Of a stretch of 64,000 bases of DNA, positions 52,701 through 60,425 are shown piece after piece. Below the pieces are notes generated by a model. The model searched no databases. It was given only the letters and a program-made list of their open reading frames with translations, and was not told the origin of the DNA. The position numbers and the translations under genes are program-made. The first letter of the stretch is position 1; every line of letters begins with the position of its first letter. The DNA is from DAOUJI01 sp965219565 (GTDB taxonomy: Bacteria; Chloroflexota; Dehalococcoidia; Lucifugimonadales; JAGWBF01). The stretch spans positions 620,001-684,000 of the forward strand of contig OZ244780.1 in NCBI GenBank assembly GCA_965219565.1. Direction: 5' to 3'.

Positions 52701-53219
52701 CTTCTAGGCGCTGGAGGTGTAAGAAGCTGCTATGCGGTCGGCAATGACTTGGAAGCCCGCGCCATTAGCCCGGCCCAACTCATCGCGGCGGCTGAGTGCA
52801 GCCCGGAGACGCCCGCCCAGCCGTTGCCCGAAGGCACAAATGAGCGCGTTATGGCTGCGTTCGAGGCATTCAGCACCGACTTCCAGCGACGGCTGGGCAG
52901 GGCTAGAAGGCCGCGCGACACCAGGGCGCGCCGCTACGTCTCGCGCCACCTAGGTATCGCCATGCGCGAAGCCCGCGAGGACGCAGGACTGCTGAGTCGT
53001 ATCGACGTGCTGCGTCAGATATTCCTGGGGGAGGTATCACCACAGGTTGAGAGCGCCTTGGGCGAAATCAGGAATCTGAGGCTTGGAGGCTCCGTGCTCC
53101 TGACCCGCCTCGAAGCTCTCCGAGAGCGGTACCGCCTCAACCCGCTCGATGACACCGACCGATCCCAGCCTGTGGAACCGCAGGTCATCCGCATCGTCTG
53201 TTCGGATGGGATTGTGTGA
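49707..53219 (+). CDS. PLD-SNF2 helicase/nuclease of a defence locus
   Basis: This 1,170-residue protein has an N-terminal phospholipase-D-like nuclease domain (about 1-185) with SPLHAKAYLCWY and GSSNLTLAGFMGN. A SNF2 helicase follows, with Walker A DVVGLGKTFIGAELL (about 285), DEAH box VLVDEAHNFRN (about 381), RRRRKDIRDLYG, and motifs V-VI LLATDIVSEGQNLQDC / LIQRFGRVDRIG (about 800-830). The domain content suggests a DNA-translocating nuclease. Only TTG starts exist here, inside an 18-bp duplication. With the methyltransferase upstream it could form a restriction-like system. It shares parts with DISARM, but no DUF1998 gene is present. Confidence 0.8.
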   Translation: MNRCSPLNILHSTTDPTLLARLKEMLGSSVRADIAVGYFFIGGFGAVSDDLARLDKVRILVGRTDRQVLEEVALGLQQNQALRARLDADALVRRSQRSQIAQETVDRVAEGVAVLPQERGTEVAVSMLRDLVALGKVEVRAYLRSPLHAKAYLCWYDNHAEPGAAVVGSSNLTLAGFMGNTELNVRVTGDAEMAALRDWFDALWGDSEDISSALVTELERSWVLAKTPPYHVYLKALYELYYTDVGGGQLTVPPRDQLLANFQLDAVRRGLSMIEAYGGCYVGDVVGLGKTFIGAELLRQLRVSYPNEGPPLILCPAGLKPMWEAFNERFALGAEVVSHSMIAAPVGAEFDEELGRYVDAAQPGHGIVLEQTYPNRGPVLVDEAHNFRNINQRSRGLTSYLESGDHKLILLSATPQNLGPMDIYRQLRLFLHDTEHGLNIEPVSLESYFHNAQLWLAYRAEYENYEAEFSAWQASGSVGAPPLPPEKPKVPKAEIDQVLLPVFIRRRRKDIRDLYGDTALVDGKPVRFPDPVLDNVEYRLDKVYAKAGPLDELEELLHKHRAARYRATEYIKEEVKSNPEYRDLFRAGDRIARLMGVLLLKRLESSIEAFRSTLRSLMTSNRNFREALDTGFVPIGSTATRLLAGQSFEVDDLLDVLRQEEQRRQQAGAVRDKLVHSGADFETDRWTLDLDADYDVLKDILGRVEDIRPEDDDKLRALRDFLARPEVEAGKVLIFSEAETTVEYLYNELNPKGQHEHIARLTGSTSHDAERMVKRFSPTWNLGARESLPGPEIQVLLATDIVSEGQNLQDCACVLNYDLHWNPVRLIQRFGRVDRIGTEHEVINLHNMWPDVAVDEELSLTERLHRRIQSFHDLIGLDSKLLSDAERLNASAMYRIYDGKTLPDMDDGLDEVAANQRAITLLQRIQEDDPNLWQTITGLPDGIRSALSVRTKQPAPSNESYAQNVLRIEGSQAPLMTPTTMASESSPFDDPRQGETMVLLGAGGVRSCYAVGNDLEARAISPAQLIAAAECSPETPAQPLPEGTNERVMAAFEAFSTDFQRRLGRARRPRDTRARRYVSRHLGIAMREAREDAGLLSRIDVLRQIFLGEVSPQVESALGEIRNLRLGGSVLLTRLEALRERYRLNPLDDTDRSQPVEPQVIRIVCSDGIV

Positions 53220-53257
53220 GAGTATGGGGGCACTGTCCCTCACAGCACCATTCTCAA

Positions 53258-53386
53258 CTCAAAGATGGTTCTGCCTACCGTCAACTTAGGCCCACCTGAG
53301 AAGGCTCGAACCGATCATTCGGGCCGACTTGGGACACCCAACCACATCTCGAAGATGGTACCACCTACCATCCACTTAGGCCCACC
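53258..53386 (+). repeat. Two imperfect 39-bp direct repeats ending in an att-like sequence
   Basis: Copies at 53258-53296 and 53348-53386 match at 33 of 39 bases, 90 bases apart. Each ends CTTAGGCCCACC, the same core as the attachment site at 53744. They may be scars of earlier integrations or recombinase accessory sites. Confidence 0.55.
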
Positions 53387-53496
53387 ATGACGTAGTGAAC
53401 TGCGAACTCCGCCGCTCAAGGCGACCTCAGCGTTGTCCAGAGCGCCATTCTCAACAAAGACATGTGTTACACAATGCCCGAAGTAGGAAACACAGC

Positions 53497-53652
53497 ATGC
53501 GCGCAAATAAGAAGATCGGTTTAGGCATCGCTCTCGGAGCTGGAGCAGGCGTAGGCATAGGCGCGGCGCTCGGCAACATCGGCGTCGGTGTGGCAATAGG
53601 AGTTGCCGTGGGCGTAGCGCTCAGTGCAAGTTGGGGCCGACATCGTCGCTAA
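53497..53652 (+). CDS. Small glycine-zipper membrane peptide
   Basis: This 51-residue protein is MRANKKIGLGIALGAGAGVG followed by more Gly/Ala/Val/Ile and a basic end (WGRHRR). The GxxxG repetition and hydrophobicity indicate a single membrane hairpin or pore-like segment. ATG 53497 gives a clean protein; the longer frame upstream is basic and low-complexity. Function unknown. Confidence 0.45.
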   Translation: MRANKKIGLGIALGAGAGVGIGAALGNIGVGVAIGVAVGVALSASWGRHRR

Positions 53653-53708
53653 GGCTGGTGTTAGCATTCCCTAGTCCAAGGCACCCTCACTGAATCCTTA
53701 TAGCAGAA

Positions 53709-53756
53709 CCTCCCACTGGAAAGTTCGTAGCACGGTACGTGTAGGCCCACCATTTT
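53709..53756. repeat. Right attachment site (attR) of the island
   Basis: The arm 53709-53743 is homologous to 34256-34290, and the core GGCCCACCATTTT (53744-53756) is identical to the tRNA-Met 3' end at 29319-29331. On the minus strand the arm would encode GGPTRTVLRTFQWEV, close to the recombinase tail GGPGRTELRTFRWEV. Most of the base differences are synonymous. Confidence 0.65.
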
Positions 53757-54165
53757 GGGCCAAACTCGACGGTGGCCGTATGAGACCGCCGGTGTAGCAT
53801 GTCCTACCGTGCATCGACGCCGACCACGAAGTACAGAGGGAGCGCCGGACATTGAGGGCGTGGTTTGACCATTGAAATCGGAGGTAGGCTGACAAGAGCA
53901 GGGACGGTGCTAGGAGGGCGCCTCCCAAGCAGGGTTCATTCCCCGACGTCACCCCGAAAGACGGTGCGGTGTCCCCTACTACGCTTGTAATTGGCTTCTC
54001 GGCGGGTTACCCTACGGGAACCCTCCTGACTTCTCCCCAAAAGTTCGGTTACAGTATATATCTCCCGTGAAGTATGAAATATTCAGTCTAAGTTGCCGAG
54101 AATTGATGAGGGCCAGCCAACAATAATGCCCCAGGCCAGCGTCGAATCGAATTGGAGGCAAGGTA
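53757..54165. other. Intergenic boundary between island and chromosome
   Basis: No coding pattern was found. If 53756 is the island edge, this was once the sequence directly 3' of tRNA-Met. GGAGG for the next gene is near 54151. Confidence 0.45.
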
Positions 54166-55851
54166 ATGCCCGTTTCTGAAGATGCCGCAGATGTTCTGAT
54201 AATCGGCAGTGGGGCTTCCGGCGCGGCTTTCGCATGGCGACTAAGCAAAGTCCCTGGAATACGTGTGGTCTGCCTCGAACAGGGCGACTGGGTCCAGCCC
54301 GCCTACAATCCCACGGCCGACACGGACAACGAGTATCTGAAGCTCATTTCGCCGCCTCCTACGGACGGAGTCAACCGGTTTGCCGACGGCTACCCCTACG
54401 ACTACACCCAGTCCATCTGGCAACCCGGCATGTACCATGGAGTGGGCGGCGGCACCATCCACTACGAAGGAGGGTTGACCAGGTGTCGCCCGTCCGACTT
54501 CAGGGTGAGGACCATAACCGGCGCTGCGGACGACTGGCCCATAAGCTACTGGGACCTGGAACCCTACTACGACCTCAACGAGCGCATGATGGGAGTTTCC
54601 GGTCTCGCGGGCAACCCGGGCGGTCCTCCCCGGTCCGCCATGCCTTTGCCCCCGGCCAAGATAGGCAGAGGACCCCAGATATTCATCAAGGGATTCGAGA
54701 AGCTGGGTTGGCATTGGTGGATATCAACCCGAGGCATAGTCACTGAGCCTTACGGAGAAGGCCGGCTCCCATGCGACTACCAGTGCTCCTCGTGCGGCCT
54801 GGGATGCCACCGGAAAGCGAAAGCGAGCGTTGATATAGTCTATTGGCCTGAAGCGGTCCGTAACGGAGTGGAGGTCAAGACCCGGTCCACAGTCCGGGAA
54901 ATCACCGTCAACAAGCAGGGATTGGCCGAGGGGGCGCTCTACTACGACGAAGAAGGGCGTCTACACGAGCAGAAGGCCCGACTAGTCGTGGTGGCTTGCA
55001 ACGGCGTCGGCACTCCCCGGTTGCTCCTGAACTCCAAGTCTCCCCAGTTTCCGGATGGTTTGGCAAACAGCTCGGGTCTGGTCGGGAAGAACCTTATGAG
55101 CCACGTCATTGGCTATACGGTGGGACTGTCCGAGGAGGTTGACAGCTTCGACGACGGCCTTAGGGCCGGAGGAGTGTTCACAGAACAATTCTACGAACAC
55201 GACCCTGCTCGGGGATTTGTCAATGGCTTTCGGTTGTCTGCCGGTTACGGCAGCGCCGGCCCGCTGGAAACGGCGATGGGGTGCCCTTCCGTCTCCATGG
55301 GTCTGGGGAACGGCCGCAGTCCGATATGGAACGCAGCGCCCTGGGGTGAAGGGCATCATGCCGCTTTCCGGAAATACTTCAGGCACACGCTGGGCGTGAT
55401 GATGAGCGGCGACGATCTGCCCGAGGAAGCCAACCGGGTGGTTATCGACCCCGCGTTGACCGACGATGCGGGCATACCGGCGCCTAAACTGGTGTACAGG
55501 CGGGGAGAGAACGGCGAAAAGCTGCTGGACCACGCCGCCGAGCGGGCCAAGGAGTTGCTGGATGCTTCCGGGTCCACCGAGATAATATCTGTGACACGCG
55601 GCGGCGGGGCCATAGGCCACTATCTGGGCACCGCCCGGATGGGAGACGACCCCAGCACGTCGGTCGTGGACGGCTGGTGCCGGTCCCACGACGTGCGAAA
55701 CTTGTTCATCATCGACGGCAGCGTTTTCGTAACGTCGGGGACTGTGGCTCCCACGTCAACCATTGGGGCCATCGCACTGCGGGCCGGGGACTACGTCGCC
55801 GACAACGCCCGGCATCTGCTGGAGCTGGAAGGAGGGGCCGTTGGAAGATGA
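54166..55851 (+). CDS. GMC-family oxidoreductase (gluconate dehydrogenase large-subunit-like)
   Basis: This 561-residue flavoprotein has the FAD Rossmann motif DVLIIGSGASGAAFAWRLS, MYHGVGGGTIHYEGG, a CDYQCSSCGLGCHRKAKAS cysteine-rich segment and the C-terminal GMC part (GTARMGDDPSTSVVDGWCR, NLFIIDGSVFVTSGTVAPTSTIGAIALRAGDYV). It oxidises a sugar or alcohol. The adjacent small subunit makes it similar to membrane-linked gluconate 2-dehydrogenases, but no cytochrome subunit is visible and the substrate is unknown. Confidence 0.85.
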   Translation: MPVSEDAADVLIIGSGASGAAFAWRLSKVPGIRVVCLEQGDWVQPAYNPTADTDNEYLKLISPPPTDGVNRFADGYPYDYTQSIWQPGMYHGVGGGTIHYEGGLTRCRPSDFRVRTITGAADDWPISYWDLEPYYDLNERMMGVSGLAGNPGGPPRSAMPLPPAKIGRGPQIFIKGFEKLGWHWWISTRGIVTEPYGEGRLPCDYQCSSCGLGCHRKAKASVDIVYWPEAVRNGVEVKTRSTVREITVNKQGLAEGALYYDEEGRLHEQKARLVVVACNGVGTPRLLLNSKSPQFPDGLANSSGLVGKNLMSHVIGYTVGLSEEVDSFDDGLRAGGVFTEQFYEHDPARGFVNGFRLSAGYGSAGPLETAMGCPSVSMGLGNGRSPIWNAAPWGEGHHAAFRKYFRHTLGVMMSGDDLPEEANRVVIDPALTDDAGIPAPKLVYRRGENGEKLLDHAAERAKELLDASGSTEIISVTRGGGAIGHYLGTARMGDDPSTSVVDGWCRSHDVRNLFIIDGSVFVTSGTVAPTSTIGAIALRAGDYVADNARHLLELEGGAVGR

Positions 55852-56302
55852 AGCTCACCTGGTTTTGACGTCCCGCCAAGCCCTGACCTTGAAAGCAGTG
55901 TTGAACAGCCTGGTCCCTCCCGTGGACGACCTCCCTGGCGCGGGAGACCTCGGGCTGGTCTCTTACGTGGACAAAGCGATGGCGGACGCCCCCCATTTGA
56001 GGAGTCATATTCTCGGACTGCTGGACCAACTGGAGATCGACTGCCGGCAGGGCCGCCAACAAGACTTCTCGGACCTTACCGGTCCCGATAAAGCAGATAT
56101 ATTGCGCCGCTGTGAGGGGAGTCAACCGGAGAGCTTCAACAGCATGGTGCGGGCCGCATACGTCGGCTACTACAGCCACCCCGGAATTCTCGATGCGCTG
56201 CGCGCCGCGGCTCCCAGCGAGTTGGAGTCCCACCTGATACCCTTCGACCCGCAATTGCTGGAGAATGTCGTCAATCGCGGGCCGATGTATACAGATGTAT
56301 AG
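55841..56302 (+). CDS. Gluconate 2-dehydrogenase subunit-3-like protein
   Basis: This 153-residue protein (TSRQALTLKAVLNSLVPPVD ... FNSMVRAAYVGYYSHPGIL) has the helical pattern of dehydrogenase subunit 3. It starts with TTG 55841 behind GGAGGGG and overlaps the GMC gene stop by 11 bases, so the two are made together. Many relatives carry a Tat signal; none is visible here. Confidence 0.7.
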   Translation: MEDEAHLVLTSRQALTLKAVLNSLVPPVDDLPGAGDLGLVSYVDKAMADAPHLRSHILGLLDQLEIDCRQGRQQDFSDLTGPDKADILRRCEGSQPESFNSMVRAAYVGYYSHPGILDALRAAAPSELESHLIPFDPQLLENVVNRGPMYTDV

Positions 56303-56322
56303 CGATTAAGAGGGCGCCGGGC

Positions 56323-57354
56323 TTACCCGACGGCCAATGCGCTCAGACGCTTGACACTCTCTGGCAGGGAACATTCCGTCCAGCTTGAGCCGTCGTCCAG
56401 AGACTCGTAGAACTGCCCCTTGTTGGTGCTGCAGAATATCTGGGCGGAGTTGCGCGGGTCCACTGCCACTGCGTACATGGCGCCGCGAGGAGCTATGCCG
56501 TGGTCCACTCTCTTCCACGTCTCGCCCCAGTCCTGGCTCCGCAGCAACCCGCCGGGTTCCTCACTCAGAGCGGATACGCCATAGGTGACGTACATGCTGT
56601 AGGGTTCCCCAGGAGTGATGGCCAGCTGGCGAGTGTGGGTAAAGTGGGTGTACTTGCTGACGTCCAGGTGCTTCCAGCTTTCTCCCTTGTCAACGCTGTG
56701 GAACACTCCCTCACGGGTGGACAGGTAGACGGACCCGGCGTGGATGGGGCTGACTCTTATGCCGTGGGTGTCCAGTCTGTCCTCACCGCCCTCGCGCAGT
56801 CCGCTGTTAATTGGCTGCCAGGTTTCGCCACCGTCCAGGCTGCGACAGGCCCCGCCCACCTCTATCCCGGCGTATATCTCGTCCGGGTTGTTGGGGTCGG
56901 CGGACATGTCAATCACCTGGCTGGGGAGGAACACGCTCATGACCGTCGAAAGCTGGGTAATCACGTCGGGGCCGGGGTCGAAGGGCAGAAGCTCCCATGA
57001 GTCCCCGCCGTCGGCGGTGCGATAGATTTGGGCCGGAGTCATCCCCACGTACATAACCTTCGGGTCCGGGCGTGGGAACAGGATGGAACAGACCCGTCCT
57101 TCGTTCTCCGGCACGTTCATAGACCTCCATCGGCCCCCAGAGCCGTCATTGGCGTAAACGCCGCCCTGGACGCCGATGAAAGCCCGTTCCGGATCGAGGG
57201 GATGAATCGCAATCGCCCCCACGTCGGCGCCGGCAGGCAGCCCGTCAGTGTATTCCTCCCATGCGGCTTCCCCCGGACGCTTGCGGAACAGGCCGTCGGC
57301 CCTGGCCCCCGCATAGACGCATGATTCGTTGGAAGAGGACTTGTTTCCCGCCAT
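56323..57354 (-). CDS. BNR/Ycf48-like beta-propeller protein
   Basis: This 343-residue protein is made of repeated blades with SxDxGxTW-type motifs: TADGGDSWELLPF, SLDGGETWQPI, SVDKGESWKHL, SQDWGETWKRV and SLDDGSSWTEC. This is the sialidase/Ycf48/sortilin-type propeller. No signal peptide is visible and no catalytic residues can be assigned. It is convergent with the GMC operon. Confidence 0.75.
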   Translation of the reverse strand: MAGNKSSSNESCVYAGARADGLFRKRPGEAAWEEYTDGLPAGADVGAIAIHPLDPERAFIGVQGGVYANDGSGGRWRSMNVPENEGRVCSILFPRPDPKVMYVGMTPAQIYRTADGGDSWELLPFDPGPDVITQLSTVMSVFLPSQVIDMSADPNNPDEIYAGIEVGGACRSLDGGETWQPINSGLREGGEDRLDTHGIRVSPIHAGSVYLSTREGVFHSVDKGESWKHLDVSKYTHFTHTRQLAITPGEPYSMYVTYGVSALSEEPGGLLRSQDWGETWKRVDHGIAPRGAMYAVAVDPRNSAQIFCSTNKGQFYESLDDGSSWTECSLPESVKRLSALAVG

Positions 57355-57603
57355 GACTCACCCCCTATTTGTTATCGAGACGTATAACGAAGTGTTTAAC
57401 GAATATGATGTACAGCACTGGACATTTCAGGTATTATGAGTCCTTGAGTTTCACAATTCCATCAGAAAAGAGACGCGTTGTCAAACGCCTACGCGAGGAA
57501 ATGCCTGATGCGAAATGTCGAGGACTTACAGACGCATCATCGTAGTTCTCATTCGCCTAGCGGCAGTTCGATACACGCCCGTCTCCAAGGAAACGGCGGC
57601 TAA

Positions 57604-58665
57604 ATGACTATAAGTTCAGACGCGCTGACATCGGATAGAGTGCAAGTCGACGGCTCCTTCGACGACGCCATCGAGCTTTGCTACCAAAGAGGTTGGACGG
57701 ACGGCTTGCCGGTGACTCCCCCCACCCCAGGGAAGGTCCTGGCCTTCCTGGAATTCGTCGGTCGGGGACCCTCGGACGTTATAGGCATCGAACCGATACG
57801 CGGACGGGTAATCACTGCTGAAAAAGTGGCCATCAACGCCGTAATGGCAGGGTGCCGTCCTGAATACATGCCAGTGGTCATCGCCTGTATGGAGGCGATG
57901 GTTGAACCCAAGTACAACCTCCACGGCAGTTCCGCCAGCACCGGCGGTTCGGCGCCGCTGGTGGTGATAAACGGGCCTGTCCGCCAAAAACTGGGGTTCG
58001 CCAGCGGCCACAACATCTTCGGTCCCGGCCCCGACCGCCGAGCCAACGCTACGGTGGGAAGGGCAATGCGGCTGATATTGATCAACGTGCTGGAGAACCA
58101 CCCCGGCGTGTTGGACAAGTCCACGATGGGCCACCCTGGAAAGTACACCTACTGCATAGCCGAGGATGAGGAGAACAGCCCCTGGGAGCCAATGCACGTC
58201 GAGTTGGGCTACCCGCCCGAGTCGAGCACTGTATCCGTTTTCACCAGCCTGGCTCCCTGGCAAATTAACGTGGCGGGAGACGCAGGAACCCCGGAAGCCA
58301 TACTCACAGCCGCCGCCACAGCAATGAGAGGCCTCGGCCCCGGCCAGGGAAACCTCATTCTTGTGATTTCTCAGGAACACGGCGGCGTGATAAAAGAGGC
58401 GGGCTGGAGCAAGGAACAAGTCAGAGCGTTCCTTTTTGAAAAAGCACGCAGGAGTGCCACGGAATGGGCCGAGACCGGCCAAACGCTTCCGCCCGAACCG
58501 GGGGCCGAAGACGAAATGATTCCCGTGTGCCTGGAACCCGGCTCGTTGACGCTTTTGGCGGGCGGTGGGCCGGCCGGGGCAAACGACTCTCTGGTGCCGC
58601 GTTGGGCCAAGGGGTTGAATGGGCTATACGCCACCAAAGAAATTGACGCTAGCCGGATTCCGTAA
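57604..58665 (+). CDS. Conserved protein of unknown function upstream of the UGSC selenoprotein
   Basis: This 353-residue protein was not recognised. Features are FDDAIELCYQRGWTDGLPVT near the N-terminus, GSSASTGGSAPLVVINGPVR in the middle, GPGPDRRANATVGRAMRLIL and a late GGGPAGANDSLVPRWAKGLN. It has no signal peptide or membrane segment, so it is probably cytosolic. It lies 61 bases upstream of the selenoprotein gene on the same strand and is likely to be co-transcribed, hinting at a shared pathway. Confidence 0.65.
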   Translation: MTISSDALTSDRVQVDGSFDDAIELCYQRGWTDGLPVTPPTPGKVLAFLEFVGRGPSDVIGIEPIRGRVITAEKVAINAVMAGCRPEYMPVVIACMEAMVEPKYNLHGSSASTGGSAPLVVINGPVRQKLGFASGHNIFGPGPDRRANATVGRAMRLILINVLENHPGVLDKSTMGHPGKYTYCIAEDEENSPWEPMHVELGYPPESSTVSVFTSLAPWQINVAGDAGTPEAILTAAATAMRGLGPGQGNLILVISQEHGGVIKEAGWSKEQVRAFLFEKARRSATEWAETGQTLPPEPGAEDEMIPVCLEPGSLTLLAGGGPAGANDSLVPRWAKGLNGLYATKEIDASRIP

Positions 58666-58726
58666 CGGTACGGCCCCGGCAACGCGGACAAGGTTGGCTT
58701 TAGATTCAGCATAAGGGGGTGACAGC

Positions 58727-59269
58727 ATGGCAACTACAAGCGTAGGTTTCGAAATCCTGGACCCGACGGTCCAAGCCATCCCGGATGAGACCGTTCTGGC
58801 CAAAAGGCCGGGAGATCTGAACGGAAAGACGGTGGGTCTTCTCTCCAACGGCAAACGTAACGCCGACACTCTGCTGGACGCCGTGTACTCCCTGCTCCAG
58901 GACATTTACGACCTGGGAGGGGCGGTCAGGCTGAACAAAGGAAACCCCGGACGCCCCGTTCCCCAGCACATGAAGGACGAGCTTCTGGAGAAATGTGATG
59001 TGATTATCACGTCGACAGGTGATTGAGGGTCCTGCAGCTCGTGCAGTGTGCACGATGCAATAACGATGGAGAAGGCGGGAAAGCCGGCCGTAGCCATCTG
59101 CACCGAACCCTTTATTCCCACCGGCAGAGCCATCGCGAAGATTCGCGGGATTGAGGACTACCCGTTCTCCGTGGTTCGCCACCCTGTCGGCAGCCTGGAA
59201 GAAGACGGCGTTATGGCCCGAGCCAGAGAAGCTCTTCCCAAGGTGCTTGAGATACTGTTGGTCAAATAG
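58727..59269 (+). CDS. UGSC-family selenoprotein with in-frame UGA (Sec100)
   Basis: The frame from ATG 58727 (AAGGGGGTG upstream) runs to TGA at 59024-59026 and continues in the same frame to a stop at 59267-59269, giving 180 residues. The codons around the TGA read ITSTGD-Sec-GSCSSCSVHDAI, the defining U-G-S-C motif of UGSC (seleno)proteins, and coding similarity continues past the TGA (KAGKPAVAICTEPFIPTGRA). Sec100 and Cys103 form a CxxC-like redox pair. A SECIS-like hairpin lies just downstream of the TGA. The family is known from marine selenoproteomes; its reaction is unknown. Decoding needs SelB and tRNA-Sec, which are not in this window. Confidence 0.88.
59033..59059 (+). promoter_or_regulatory. 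Bacterial SECIS-like hairpin
   Basis: A 7-bp perfect upper stem TCGTGCA/TGCACGA (59039-59045 with 59049-59055) closes a three-base loop GTG. TGCA/TGCA extends it below a two-base bulge. The apical loop begins 20 bases after the UGA, within the usual 16-37 base range, and its first base is G as in bacterial SECIS elements. Confidence 0.7.
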
Positions 59270-59428
59270 TCCGCAGCTCGGCATTAAGAAAAGAACGCTG
59301 AATATGGAGGCGAGGCCTGGCCCGTATCGCTATGCCAGACCACCGGAATATTCGGCCCGACAGCCGGCAAAGTCGGGGCTTGGCGTGCGTCGTGGGCCGC
59401 TCACGGCGCTAAAGCCGTAGGTGAATGA

Positions 59429-60391
59429 ATGCAAGCCTACATCCTGAAAAGAATTCTCCTTTTCATTCCCACGATGCTGATAGTGACCACAACCGTGTTC
59501 ATTATCCTGCGCCTCGTTCCCGGCGATCCGGCTCAAATCATCCTCTCCGGCACCGACGGCAGGTCCCAGTACACAATTGATCAGGTGCAAAGTCTTCAGG
59601 CGAAGCTTGGCACGGACAAGCCCCTGGTCCAACAGTACGGCATATGGACCTGGAATATGCTCCACCTGGACTTCGGCACGTCGTTCTGGTACGAGACTCC
59701 GGTCTGGGAGGACATAAAGACCAGGTTCCCCATCACCCTGCAGCTCACCATCATGGCCCTGCTTATCGCTTCGATCATCGCAGTGCCGTTGGGGGCAATC
59801 TCCGCCGTATACCAGGACAGCCCTCTGGACTACGCCAGTAGGTTAGTCACCATCATGGGAATAGCACTGCCTAATTTCTGGGTAGCCGTCATGGTGTTGT
59901 TCATCTTGTCCAACGAGTTCGATCAGATATTGGCTCCCCTTGGGTACGTCCAATTCTGGAAAGGCCCAACGGACAACCTCCACCAGTTGGTATTCCCCGC
60001 TTTTGCTTTGGCCCTGTCCAACATGGCTTTCGTAGCTCGAATAACCCGTTCCGCCGTATTGGAAGTGTTCCGGGAGGACTACATACGCACGGCCCGCTCC
60101 AAGGGACTCTCCGAGGGGTTGGTCATCCGACGTCACGCTCTTAAGAACGCGCTGCTGCCGGTGGTCACAGTGAGCGCTTACGAGTTCGGGCGCCTTATGG
60201 GCGGAACGGTTATCATAGAGCGGATATTCAACGTGCCCGGAATGGGATGGCTCCTAATCTCCGCCATATCCCAACGGGACTTCCCGATGATACAGGCCAT
60301 CGTCGTAGTGTTGACTGGAATAGTGTTGGTGTTGAACGTGCTCACCGACCTGATATACGCTTGGCTGAATCCCCGGATCCGATATGCTTAG
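59429..60391 (+). CDS. ABC transporter permease, DppB/OppB-like
   Basis: This 320-residue protein has an N-terminal membrane segment (LLFIPTMLIVTTTVFIILRL), VPGDPAQIILSG and several further segments. The EAA loop VFREDYIRTARSKGLSEGLVIRRHALKNALLPVV and ERIFNVPGMGWLL are typical of the oligopeptide/nickel permease family. It pairs with the next gene. No ATPase or binding protein is in the window, so the substrate is unknown. Confidence 0.88.
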   Translation: MQAYILKRILLFIPTMLIVTTTVFIILRLVPGDPAQIILSGTDGRSQYTIDQVQSLQAKLGTDKPLVQQYGIWTWNMLHLDFGTSFWYETPVWEDIKTRFPITLQLTIMALLIASIIAVPLGAISAVYQDSPLDYASRLVTIMGIALPNFWVAVMVLFILSNEFDQILAPLGYVQFWKGPTDNLHQLVFPAFALALSNMAFVARITRSAVLEVFREDYIRTARSKGLSEGLVIRRHALKNALLPVVTVSAYEFGRLMGGTVIIERIFNVPGMGWLLISAISQRDFPMIQAIVVVLTGIVLVLNVLTDLIYAWLNPRIRYA

Positions 60392-60425
60392 ACGCGCTTG
60401 AGTTGCGAGAGACTATAGAAATTAT

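Noticed and set aside
43862..53219. Assignment of the methylase/helicase locus as DISARM or BREX
   Set aside because: DISARM needs a DUF1998 (drmB) gene and BREX needs pglZ and brxC; none is present.
59024..59026. Stop codon suggesting a pseudogene or two small genes
   Set aside because: The UGSC context, uninterrupted downstream coding and a correctly spaced SECIS-like hairpin favour selenocysteine.
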